32,083 nt of DNA from NCBI GenBank assembly GCA_016209425.1, contig JACQWA010000279.1:1-32083 (forward strand), written 5' to 3'. Positions 1 through 6,507 of the stretch are shown here, in pieces. The notes beneath the pieces are model-generated. The model saw only the letters and a list, made by a program, of their open reading frames with translations. It was not told the origin of the DNA and made no database searches. The position numbers were made by a program, and so were the translations under genes. The number at the start of each line of letters is the position of its first letter. Position 1 is the first letter of the stretch. This DNA is from Candidatus Rokuibacteriota bacterium (GTDB lineage: Bacteria; Methylomirabilota; Methylomirabilia; Rokubacteriales; CSP1-6).

Positions 1-1
1 G

Positions 2-280
2 CTGGGGATCGCCCTCTACGGTCTCCTGCCCCAGGCCCTGCCCAACGTCATCACCTACACGCTCTACCGCTGGGAGTGCGCCATCCGCGCCTCCGCGATC
101 CTCGGGTTCGTCGGGGCCGGCGGCCTCGGCCAGCAGGTGGAGCTCTCCATGCGGATGTTCCAGTTCAACGAGGTGGTGACGATCCTGGGGCTCTTGTTTG
201 TCCTGGTGGCGGGCGTGGACTTCGTGAGCGGGAAGATCCGCGCGCGCACCCACGCCTTCGGCGCGGGTACCCGGCGGTGA
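2..280 (+). CDS. phnE: Phosphonate-type ABC transporter permease PhnE, C-terminal part
   Basis: The open frame runs in from the left edge and ends at TGA 278-280, giving about 92 residues of the C-terminal half of a PhnE-type inner-membrane permease. The visible part contains the family pattern LPQALPNVITYTLYRWE, then FVGAGGLGQQ, then a final hydrophobic helix, the usual end of the binding-protein-dependent transport permease domain. The next gene encodes a full-length paralogue with the same motifs, so this is the first of a tandem permease pair. The pair probably forms a heterodimeric channel for phosphonate, phosphate or phosphite. The ATPase (phnC) and binding protein (phnD) would be expected upstream, outside the window. 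The exact substrate cannot be told from a permease fragment. Confidence 0.85.
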   Translation: MGIALYGLLPQALPNVITYTLYRWECAIRASAILGFVGAGGLGQQVELSMRMFQFNEVVTILGLLFVLVAGVDFVSGKIRARTHAFGAGTRR

Positions 281-1110
281 GGACCGAAGCCCGGCGGGCG
301 ATGTGGCCGTGGGTCGCGTCGGCGGGGTTCGCCCTGCTGATCGTCTGGAGCTACCGGGGGACCCAGGTAGATCTGCCGGGCCTCCTGGGCGGCGAGGGGC
401 GACATCAGATCGTGACGTACGTCGTCAAGCTCTTCCCCCCTGACTTGTCGGCGAAGACGCTCAGGGACGCCGCCCTGGGGGCCGTGGAGACCTTCGCCAT
501 TTCCTTCGTCGGTTCATTCCTCGCCGTCCTCATCGCGCTGCCGCTCGCAGTGCTGACGACCCGCAGCCTGCTCTACCGGGGGATCCTCTACGAGGGGCGG
601 CGACTCGGGCCCGTGTCGAAGGGCATCCGGGTGGGAATCTTTGTGACCGCCAAGGCCAGCCTCAACATTCTCAGGACGATTCCCGAGATCGTGTGGGCGT
701 TGATCTTCGTACTCCTGGTGGGGCTCGGACCGTTTCCCGGTGTCCTGGCGCTAGGGTTTCACACGGGCGGGGTGCTCGGCAAGCTCTTCGGTGAGGTGCT
801 CGAGGACGTGAATCCCCGGCCGATCGAGGCCCTCGGGAGCTCGGGCGCGGGGCGCTTGGCGATTCTTTTCTACGGCATCCTCCCCCAGGCCGCTCCCCAG
901 TGCTTCTCCTACGCCCTCTACCGCTGGGAGGTGAACATCCGGGCGGCGGCCGTCATGGGCTTCGTGGGGGCAGGGGGCCTGGGCCAGCGGATCTACATCG
1001 CGATCAGCCTGTTCTTGGAAAACCAGCTGCTGACGCTGATCCTGGCGATCTATGTGATGGTGACGCTCGTGGACGTTCTGAGCGCCTACCTCCGGCGCCG
1101 CCTTCTCTGA
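277..1110 (+). CDS. phnE: Phosphonate-type ABC transporter permease PhnE, second copy
   Basis: A 277-residue integral inner-membrane permease. I chose the GTG at 277 because it overlaps the previous stop as GTGA, a translational-coupling arrangement. An in-frame ATG lies at 301. The protein has an N-terminal membrane helix, a periplasmic segment, and then the transport-permease core: ETFAISFVGSFLAVLIALPLAV, the loop ILRTIPEIVWALIFV, the EAA-like stretch EALGSSGAGRLAILFYGILPQA, and FVGAGGLGQR. These match PhnE permeases and parallel the upstream partner. The gene ends only three bases before a convergent minus-strand gene, with no terminator visible. The function inferred is uptake of phosphonate or related phosphorus compounds, and the specific ligand is unknown. 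Confidence 0.9.
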   Translation: MRTEARRAMWPWVASAGFALLIVWSYRGTQVDLPGLLGGEGRHQIVTYVVKLFPPDLSAKTLRDAALGAVETFAISFVGSFLAVLIALPLAVLTTRSLLYRGILYEGRRLGPVSKGIRVGIFVTAKASLNILRTIPEIVWALIFVLLVGLGPFPGVLALGFHTGGVLGKLFGEVLEDVNPRPIEALGSSGAGRLAILFYGILPQAAPQCFSYALYRWEVNIRAAAVMGFVGAGGLGQRIYIAISLFLENQLLTLILAIYVMVTLVDVLSAYLRRRLL

Positions 1111-1113
1111 AGG

Positions 1114-1413
1114 CTAGGGAATCTTGCGTTCGCGGAGGAAGGAGAGGAGCCGATCCTTGAGCTCAGGGGGGATGTCGGTTTCCTTGAGGCGCCGGGCGGC
1201 CTTGACGGTTCCCTTGTAGGTATTCACGAAGGCGACGCAGGGGGCGCAGCCCTCCAGGTGGGATCTGAGCCTCCGGGCCGTGGCAGGCTCGAGGCTGCCG
1301 TCAAGGTACTCGGCCAGCAGGTCTACGATCTCCCGGCAATTCGGCTCGGACGGCTTCTTCGCCACCCTTGCCTCCCGTCCATCTCGAATTTTCACCACCT
1401 TAGCACGGGCCAC
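1114..1413 (-). CDS. Small zinc-finger (anti-sigma-factor-like, zf-HC2) protein
   Basis: A 99-residue soluble protein starting at GTG 1413; no in-frame ATG exists further in. The centre carries the putative zinc-finger pattern of anti-sigma factors: NCREIVDLLAEYLDG, then RLRSHLEGCAPC, giving Cys, HxxxC and CxxC ligands. The C-terminal part is a charged helix with no transmembrane segment, so it would act in the cytoplasm. Such zf-HC2 proteins normally sit beside an ECF sigma factor and hold it inactive, but no sigma-factor gene is present in the visible neighbourhood. It stands alone, convergent with the phn permeases. The family assignment is good; the role as an anti-sigma factor is inference and the partner is unknown. 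Confidence 0.7.
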   Translation of the reverse strand: MARAKVVKIRDGREARVAKKPSEPNCREIVDLLAEYLDGSLEPATARRLRSHLEGCAPCVAFVNTYKGTVKAARRLKETDIPPELKDRLLSFLRERKIP

Positions 1414-1512
1414 TAAAGTTCAGCAACGCGCCCCCCGGGGAATACCCCCACCCCTTGAGATGTTTTAAGGGCAAACGGGATTCCGCGGATTTTCAAAAAA
1501 GGAGGCGTCCTG

Positions 1513-1977
1513 ATGAACGCGATGTGTCGAGTCGCTCTCCTGGTGGTACTGGCTCTGGCGGTTCTCGCGGCGCCGGTCTGGGCCCAGGGGAAGGGAAAGC
1601 CCGTCACGGTAACGGGGCGCGTGGTGGACAACGTCTGCATCTGGCCGGCTGGGCTCAAGGGGGAGAGCCACCGGGAGTGCGCCATCGGCTGCGATAAGGC
1701 CGGGGTGCGAATGGCCCTCCTGGACGAGAAGGCCAACGTCCTCTACACCGTCATGGCCGATGCGCCGTTCAAAGACCCCAACGCGCCGCTCCGCGAGCAC
1801 TTCGAGCGGATGGTGACGGTCAAGGGGACTCTCTACACGGCTCCGGGCGGCCAGCGGATCCTGGCCATCCAGGAGGTGAAGACGGCACAGGCCGCGACTC
1901 AGCCGTGCGCGGCGAAGCAACCGTGCGCTGCCAAACAGCCCTGCGCGGCCAAGCAACCCTGCGCGCCGAAAAAGTAA
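1513..1977 (+). CDS. Secreted protein with Cys-rich QPCAAK repeat tail
   Basis: A 154-residue protein with a clear signal peptide (about residues 1-25, cleavage near VWA-Q) and a strong AAAGGAGG ribosome site eight bases before ATG 1513. The mature part (about 30-125) starts with a VTGRVVDNVCIWP segment, contains CAIGCDKAGV, and has predicted beta strands resembling an OB-like secreted domain. I do not recognise a characterised family. The tail holds four tandem copies of a six-residue unit QPCAAK/QPCAPK, each with one Cys. Together with two or three Cys in the body, this could bind metal or form disulfides. The gene lies just before a five-haem cytochrome, so a periplasmic redox or metal role is plausible but not shown. 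Confidence 0.75.
   Translation: MNAMCRVALLVVLALAVLAAPVWAQGKGKPVTVTGRVVDNVCIWPAGLKGESHRECAIGCDKAGVRMALLDEKANVLYTVMADAPFKDPNAPLREHFERMVTVKGTLYTAPGGQRILAIQEVKTAQAATQPCAAKQPCAAKQPCAAKQPCAPKK
1900..1971 (+). repeat. Four tandem 18-bp coding repeats (QPCAAK units)
   Basis: Four in-frame 18-bp units at 1900-1917, 1918-1935, 1936-1953 and 1954-1971 encode QPCAAK, QPCAAK, QPCAAK and QPCAPK. Third-base differences between the copies (for example CAG/CAA and CCG/CCC) show that the amino-acid repeat is kept while the DNA drifts. Confidence 0.9.
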
Positions 1978-1996
1978 GAGGCTAGAATAGGGGGCG

Positions 1997-3229
1997 ATGG
2001 CTTGCTCCCCTCGCCCCCTCTTTCTTCTCCTCGTTGTCGCCTTCCTGCTTCTTCTCTCGGGAGCCGAAGCGCAGCAGCAGTGGACGGAGGCCGAGCAGCT
2101 GGAGTTCTTGCGCCGGCACTGGTCGCGTCCGGTGGCGCCCCAGGGCCGCCCGCCCGCCCGCTTCACCCCGCTCGAAGTTTCGCTCCTGCCCGAGAGCTGC
2201 GGCACCTGTCACCCCGCACAGCTCGCGGACTGGAAGGAGAGCCTCCACGCCAAGAGCATGGGGCCGGGGGTCAAGGGACAGCTTGTCGAGATGCTCGGCA
2301 GCGACCCCGAATCGGCTCTGGCGTGCTATACCTGCCACGCGCCGTTGAGCGAGCAGCAGGAGAAGATCTCCGGCCGGAAGGGCGGATTTGTCCCTAATCC
2401 GGTCTTCGATGCCAAGCTCCAGGCGAGGGGGCTTGCGTGCGCGGCCTGTCACGTGCGCGGGCACCAGCGCTTCGGGCCGCCGACGCGCGACGGGTTGCTC
2501 CTGAGCGAGCTGCCGCGCGAGCGCCTTCCTCATAACGGGGTGGTCCGGACGCCCGCCTTCCTCGGGGCGGAATTCTGCAAAGACTGCCACCAGTTCCCCC
2601 CAGACGGCTTCGCCCTCAACGGCAAACTGCTGGAGAACACGTACGAGGAGTGGAAGGCCGGCCCTTTCGGCCGGTCGGGGGTCCACTGCCAGGAGTGCCA
2701 CATGCCGGACCGGCGGCATCTCTGGCGCGGGATCCACGACGCGGAGATGGTCCGGTCGGGCCTGACGCTGGCCTTCTCCACCGACAAGCAGCGATACGCG
2801 CCGGGTGACACGGTGATGGCCACGCTCACGATTACGAACAGCAAGGTTGGCCACTACTTCCCCACCTACGTGACGCCCCGGGTGGTGGTATCAGGCGAGC
2901 TGGTGGACCGATCAGGCCGGATGCTGGCCGGAAGCCGTCGGGAAAAGGTCATCGCGCGCGAGGTGACCCTGGACCTCTCCCGGGAACTCTTCGACACGCG
3001 CCTTGCGCCGGGCGAAACCCTGACGTTTCAATACCGCCGGAGGCTCACCGGCGCCGGACTCACGTTGAGGATCGCCGTCACCGTCTATCCCGATCACTTT
3101 TATGCCGGCTTCTTCGAGTCGCTCCTCGCCAGCGGGGCGGGGAAGGGGACGGCGCAGATCCGGGCGGCCCTGCGGACCGCCCGGTCCTCGTCCTTCACCG
3201 TCTTTGTCCAGGAAATTCCGTTGACCTGA
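1997..3229 (+). CDS. Periplasmic pentahaem c-type cytochrome
   Basis: A 410-residue exported protein with a signal peptide of about 25 residues (hydrophobic LFLLLVVAFLLLL, cut near AEA-Q). Five haem c attachment sites CxxCH are visible: CGTCH 68-72, CYTCH 110-114, CAACH 148-152, CKDCH 194-198 and CQECH 231-235. From about residue 255 the haem part gives way to a beta-sandwich-like domain without Cys (TLAFSTDKQRYAPGDTVMATLTITN), typical of the Ig-like C-terminus in cytochrome c554-related multihaem proteins. The role is electron transfer in the periplasm; partner and substrate are unknown. It follows the Cys-repeat protein by 19 bases and precedes a DUF302 gene by 18, suggesting one transcript. 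No strong ribosome site is seen; a TAGAAT hexamer lies eight bases before the start. Confidence 0.9.
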   Translation: MACSPRPLFLLLVVAFLLLLSGAEAQQQWTEAEQLEFLRRHWSRPVAPQGRPPARFTPLEVSLLPESCGTCHPAQLADWKESLHAKSMGPGVKGQLVEMLGSDPESALACYTCHAPLSEQQEKISGRKGGFVPNPVFDAKLQARGLACAACHVRGHQRFGPPTRDGLLLSELPRERLPHNGVVRTPAFLGAEFCKDCHQFPPDGFALNGKLLENTYEEWKAGPFGRSGVHCQECHMPDRRHLWRGIHDAEMVRSGLTLAFSTDKQRYAPGDTVMATLTITNSKVGHYFPTYVTPRVVVSGELVDRSGRMLAGSRREKVIAREVTLDLSRELFDTRLAPGETLTFQYRRRLTGAGLTLRIAVTVYPDHFYAGFFESLLASGAGKGTAQIRAALRTARSSSFTVFVQEIPLT

Positions 3230-3247
3230 CGAGCACGGAGGCCCTAT

Positions 3248-3704
3248 ATGCGATCTCTTTCGCTGCTGAGTATCGCCGTGGCCTTCTTCCTCCCGGCAGC
3301 GCTCGTGACAGCCCAGGAAGGGAAGGTCATGCTGACCTCCAAGGCTCCGTTCGCCACGGTGGCAGAGGCGCTGGAAAAGGCCGTCGGCGATGCGAAGATG
3401 GCGCTCGTCTGCCACGCCAACGCCCAGCGGGGGGCGGCGGCTCGCGGCGTCAAGATCGCCGGGAACCAGGTCTTCATGCTCTTCCGAAACGATTACGCGG
3501 TGCGCATTGTGAACGCCGTTCCGGAGGCCGGGATCGAGGCCCCGCTCCGAATCTACCTCCATGAGAACCGGGACCGCGACGCTGACCTACGTAAAGCCCT
3601 CCGTGGCGTTCAAGGCCTATCCGCACCCGGAAGTCGTCAAGGTGGGCGCCGAGCTCGATCCGATTTTTGAGAAGATCGTCACCCAAGCGCTGGCCGCCCG
3701 GTGA
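3248..3704 (+). pseudogene. DUF302 family exported protein, frameshifted
   Basis: The start at ATG 3248 has a good GGAGG site, a signal peptide (cut near VTAQ) and DUF302 features: VAEALEKAVGDAKMALVCHANAQRGAAARGVKIAGNQVFMLFRN is followed by EAPLRIYLHEN. At about 3568-3573 the frame breaks. The open frame goes on as nonsense to 3670, while the expected end of the domain (TLTYVKPSVAFKAYPHP, then ELDPIFEKIVTQALAAR) reads in the +1 frame to TGA 3702-3704. One extra base in the GGG at 3570-3572 would explain this. The reconstructed protein would be about 150 residues, periplasmic and of unknown function. It is either a real frameshift or a sequencing/assembly indel. The GTG of the next (also broken) gene overlaps its restored stop. 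Confidence 0.8.
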
Positions 3705-4139
3705 CCGCCGTCGGCCTCTCGGCGGCGCTTCTTGTCATTGTCGGCCTGGCGGCCGCGCCGGGCGCTGCCCTCTGCTGCCCGGATGCGTCGCGGATGGTGC
3801 TGATCCCGCCGGGGCCTTTCTGGATGGGGAGCGATGAGGCTGAGCGTCGGCTGGACGCGCTTCCTGGGGCGTGACGCCCGGCCGCCTGCGGGGTGGGAGG
3901 ATCATCCCGTGGTGCTCGTGAGCGCGGGGGACGCCGAGGCCTACTGCCGCTGGCGTGGCCTTCGTCTCCCGAGCGAGGCTGAGTGGGAAAAGGGGGAGCC
4001 GCGTCTTCGGGCGGTCAAAGGTTGCGCCTGGGACGACGAGGCCGGCCTGTGCCGCCCGGCATTCCGTCACACGCGGCCGGCAACCAGTCGCCACATCCTG
4101 ATCGGCTTCCGCTGCGCCGGAGAGCCTTCCCGGTCATGA
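3701..4139 (+). pseudogene. Formylglycine-generating-enzyme-like (SUMF1/FGE-sulfatase) gene remnant
   Basis: Reading from GTG 3701 gives a signal-like helix and then [19 protein letters not shown], the classic N-terminal motif of FGE/SUMF1-like domains, but the frame stops at 3872-3874. The family continues in another frame: [21 protein letters not shown], then [20 protein letters not shown], then abruptly [19 protein letters not shown] and HILIGFRCA, ending at TGA 4137-4139. Between MGSD and the PPAGW segment the usual YEVT region is missing. Between EAEWEK and VKGCAWDDE the whole PWG-GNVWEW region is missing. The gene has therefore suffered at least one frameshift and two deletions and should be non-functional. 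Together with the DUF302 lesion it marks a decaying stretch at the end of this gene cluster. Confidence 0.75.
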
Positions 4140-4166
4140 GCGGAAGGGGCGGAAGGGGCCGCTCGA

Positions 4167-4195
4167 TTGCATTCGGTGAGGGGTGCGTGTAACCT
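4167..4195 (+). promoter_or_regulatory. Possible leaderless-type promoter for the glycosyltransferase
   Basis: TTGCAT (4167-4172) and TAACCT (4190-4195) are 17 bases apart, and the GTG start at 4205 lies nine bases further on, with no ribosome site between. Each hexamer matches only about half of the consensus, so this is weak support, given mainly because the spacing fits. Confidence 0.3.
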
Positions 4196-4204
4196 GGGTC
4201 AACT

Positions 4205-5302
4205 GTGCGCCTCGGCCTCTTGACTCCGTTCGACTTTCCCTCGGTCCGCGGCAATGCCATTACCGTGAACCGGGTCGCGCGCCACCTCCGGCAGCGCGGG
4301 GTGGAGCTCGGTGTCTGGGATTGCTCCGTCATCGCCGAAGCCCAGGTCGAGCGGGAAATGGAGGGGTACCGTCCCGCCCTGATCCACGCCTTCCACGCCT
4401 TCCGGGTGGGACCGCTGGCCCTCAGGATCGCGAGGAAACTCGGGGTGCCGCTGCTCGTCACGATCACCGGGACCGACGGCAACCACGATCTCTTCGATCC
4501 CGAGCGAGCCCAGACGGTCCGTCGGGTTCTCGAGGGCGCCGCGACCGTGACGGTCTTCCATGAAACGATGCTGAGCAAGATTTCCAACGCCCTCCCGGAC
4601 CTGGCCGCGAAGATCGTCGTGATCCCCCAAAGCGCCTGGCTCGAAGAGGGCTCCCCTTACCCTCTCGCCGAGCGGCTCGAGCTCCCTCCGGGGGCCGTTA
4701 TCTTCCTCTTCCCGGCGGGGATCCGGATGGTGAAGAAGCCGCTCTTTCCGCTGGCCTCCTGTGAGCGACTGGCGCCCCGTTTCCCTCACCTCCGACTGGT
4801 CTATGCCGGCCCGATCCTCGATCCGGAAGAGGGCGAGCGGTTGCTGCGGGCCCTCGCCGGGCATCGCTGGGCGGCGTACCTGGGCACGGTGCCCTACCGG
4901 CAGATGCGGTCGCTCCTGGAGGCATCCGACGTGGTGCTGAACTGTTCGCTCTCCGAGGGTGGCATGGCCAACTCCGTCCTCGAGGGCATGGCGTGCGGCC
5001 GAGCGGTTTTGGCCTCTGACATCGAAGGCAACCGCTCTCTCGTCGAGGATGGGGTGACGGGATTCCTCTTCAGGGAGCCGGGAGAGTTCGAGGCCAAGGC
5101 CGTCCGGCTCCTGGAGGATCCTGGGCTGAGGCGGTGGCTCGGGCTGATAGGGCAGACTCGGGTTCGGGCCCTCTATCCGCCGGAGAGGGAGGTGCAGGGC
5201 TACCTTGTTCAGTATCAGCGACTGGTGCCGGCCCCGTCAGCCGGCGACGTTCTCGTCCGGGAGGCGTCGAAATGGTACGGTCCTTGCTCGAACCGAGGGT
5301 GA
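4205..5302 (+). CDS. GT4-family glycosyltransferase
   Basis: A 365-residue GT-B fold glycosyltransferase starting at GTG 4205. The N-terminal domain begins MRLGLLTPFDFPSVRGNAIT with the G-N-A loop of GT4 enzymes and includes ALIHAFHAFRVGPLA and LLVTITGTDGNHD. The C-terminal domain has FLFPAGIRMVKKP, LVYAGPILDPEEG and the donor-binding block DVVLNCSLSEGGMANSVLEGMACG (residues 242-265). In that block, acidic residues E251 and E260 correspond to the EX7E motif, here with one extra residue between them. It would move a sugar from a nucleotide donor onto an unknown acceptor in the cytoplasm. No signal peptide or membrane helix is visible. It is separated from the pseudogenes upstream and from the moxR promoter downstream, so it appears to be a single-gene unit. 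Confidence 0.85.
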   Translation: MRLGLLTPFDFPSVRGNAITVNRVARHLRQRGVELGVWDCSVIAEAQVEREMEGYRPALIHAFHAFRVGPLALRIARKLGVPLLVTITGTDGNHDLFDPERAQTVRRVLEGAATVTVFHETMLSKISNALPDLAAKIVVIPQSAWLEEGSPYPLAERLELPPGAVIFLFPAGIRMVKKPLFPLASCERLAPRFPHLRLVYAGPILDPEEGERLLRALAGHRWAAYLGTVPYRQMRSLLEASDVVLNCSLSEGGMANSVLEGMACGRAVLASDIEGNRSLVEDGVTGFLFREPGEFEAKAVRLLEDPGLRRWLGLIGQTRVRALYPPEREVQGYLVQYQRLVPAPSAGDVLVREASKWYGPCSNRG

Positions 5303-5340
5303 AGGGTGCCCGGTGTCAGGAATCGGACTGGTGGGGCTCA

Positions 5341-5369
5341 TTGACTCGACCGGGGTCAAACCCCATAAT
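5341..5369 (+). promoter_or_regulatory. Sigma70-type promoter of the moxR operon
   Basis: TTGACT (5341-5346) and CATAAT (5364-5369) are separated by exactly 17 bases, each one mismatch from consensus. Transcription would start near 5376, leaving a leader of about 100 bases before the ATG at 5473. Within the spacer GGGGT-CAA-ACCCC could form a small hairpin or an operator half-site. Nothing else is recognised in the 5303-5472 gap. Confidence 0.65.
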
Positions 5370-5472
5370 GGGGCGAACTGCTCGGCCAGACTGCAAAGCT
5401 TGGCGTCTAGCGGAATAAGCTGTTAGGGTAGACCAAAGGGGTGGATGTCGGCGGCACCACCGAAGGGAGCGC

Positions 5473-6489
5473 ATGATGGGCCATGGTGATCGAGTCCAGG
5501 AGTTCGTCGGGGCGTTCGGGGGCCTGAAGGCCGAAGTCCAGAAGGTGATCGTGGGATACGATGAGGTCATCACCCACGTCCTGGTCGGTCTGTTTGCCGG
5601 GGGGCATGTCCTGCTCGAGGGGGTGCCGGGTCTCGGCAAAACTCTCCTGATCAAGACTCTGGCGGCGGGACTCGATTTCTCCTTTTCCCGAATCCAGTTC
5701 ACCCCGGACCTCATGCCCGCCGACATTATCGGGACGAACATCATCCTGGAGGACGCCGAAGGTCGCAAGCACTTCCAGTTTCAGAAGGGGCCGATCTTCG
5801 CCCATATCCGTCTGGCTGACGAGGTGAACCGGGCCACTCCCAAGACCCAGTCGGCGCTCCTGGAGGGGATGCAGGAGGGGAACGTGACGGTTTCGGGGGC
5901 TTCCCACCCCCTTCCGTCGCCGTTCTTCGTCCTGGCCACCCAGAACCCTATCGAGATGGAGGGAACGTATCCGCTCCCCGAGGCCCAGCTCGACCGGTTC
6001 CTCTTCAAGCTCCGTGTGACGTACCCGGCGCTGGAGGAGTTAAACGAGATCATTGATCGGACGACCCGGACCCGGGAGGCCGAGGTGTGGCGGGTCATGA
6101 CCGGTCCCGAAGTGCTGCGCTTCCGGGAGCTGGTCCGGGAAGTCCCGATCGCGGCGCACGTTCGGGAACTGGCTTCCCTCATCGTCATGGCCACCCAGGC
6201 TCAGTGCGAGCACGCCCCCGAGGTCGTGCGCCGGTTCGTGCGGTACGGATCGAGCCCGCGGGGAGCCCAGGCGCTGGTGCTGGGCGGCAAGGTCCGTGCG
6301 CTGGCCGAGGGCCGATACAACGTGAGCGTGGAGGATCTGCACGCCGTGGCACGGCCGGCACTCCGCCATCGGATCATCCTGAACTTCGACGGCGAAGCGG
6401 AAGGCGTGGACGTCGACCACCTGATCGGGCAGGTGCTCGAGCAGGCCGAGGGTGTGAGTCGCCGGGGAAAAGAAGTGTTTTTGCGCTAG
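5473..6489 (+). CDS. MoxR-family AAA+ ATPase
   Basis: A 338-residue AAA+ ATPase of the MoxR family. Walker A is GVPGLGKT (residues 50-57), Walker B LADEVNRA (114-121), and the family blocks GPIFAHIRLADEVNR, LLEGMQEGNVTV, LATQNPIEMEGTYPLPEAQLDRF and SPRGAQAL are all present. GGGAG seven bases upstream fits the start at 5473 or the adjacent ATG at 5476. MoxR proteins act as chaperone-like ATPases with partner proteins carrying VWA domains. Such partners follow directly: a DUF58 protein and a very large three-VWA protein. This is the first gene of a five-gene operon. The client of the system is unknown; envelope-stress or cofactor/metal insertion roles are known for relatives. Confidence 0.95.
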   Translation: MMGHGDRVQEFVGAFGGLKAEVQKVIVGYDEVITHVLVGLFAGGHVLLEGVPGLGKTLLIKTLAAGLDFSFSRIQFTPDLMPADIIGTNIILEDAEGRKHFQFQKGPIFAHIRLADEVNRATPKTQSALLEGMQEGNVTVSGASHPLPSPFFVLATQNPIEMEGTYPLPEAQLDRFLFKLRVTYPALEELNEIIDRTTRTREAEVWRVMTGPEVLRFRELVREVPIAAHVRELASLIVMATQAQCEHAPEVVRRFVRYGSSPRGAQALVLGGKVRALAEGRYNVSVEDLHAVARPALRHRIILNFDGEAEGVDVDHLIGQVLEQAEGVSRRGKEVFLR

Positions 6490-6507
6490 GCCGGAGGAGG
6501 ACCGATC

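Noticed and set aside
1982-2854. Long minus-strand open frames across the cytochrome and other genes
   Set aside because: They are antisense shadows caused by high GC at third codon positions; the plus-strand frames carry clear family motifs.
3868-3878. In-frame TGA in the FGE-like gene as another selenocysteine codon
   Set aside because: The sequence after the TGA in that frame does not resemble the family; the family sequence resumes in a different frame, so this is a frameshift, not recoding.
5345-5375. tRNA T-arm-like stretch (GGGGTCAAACCCC)
   Set aside because: No acceptor, anticodon or D arms can be folded around it; it lies in the spacer of a good promoter instead.
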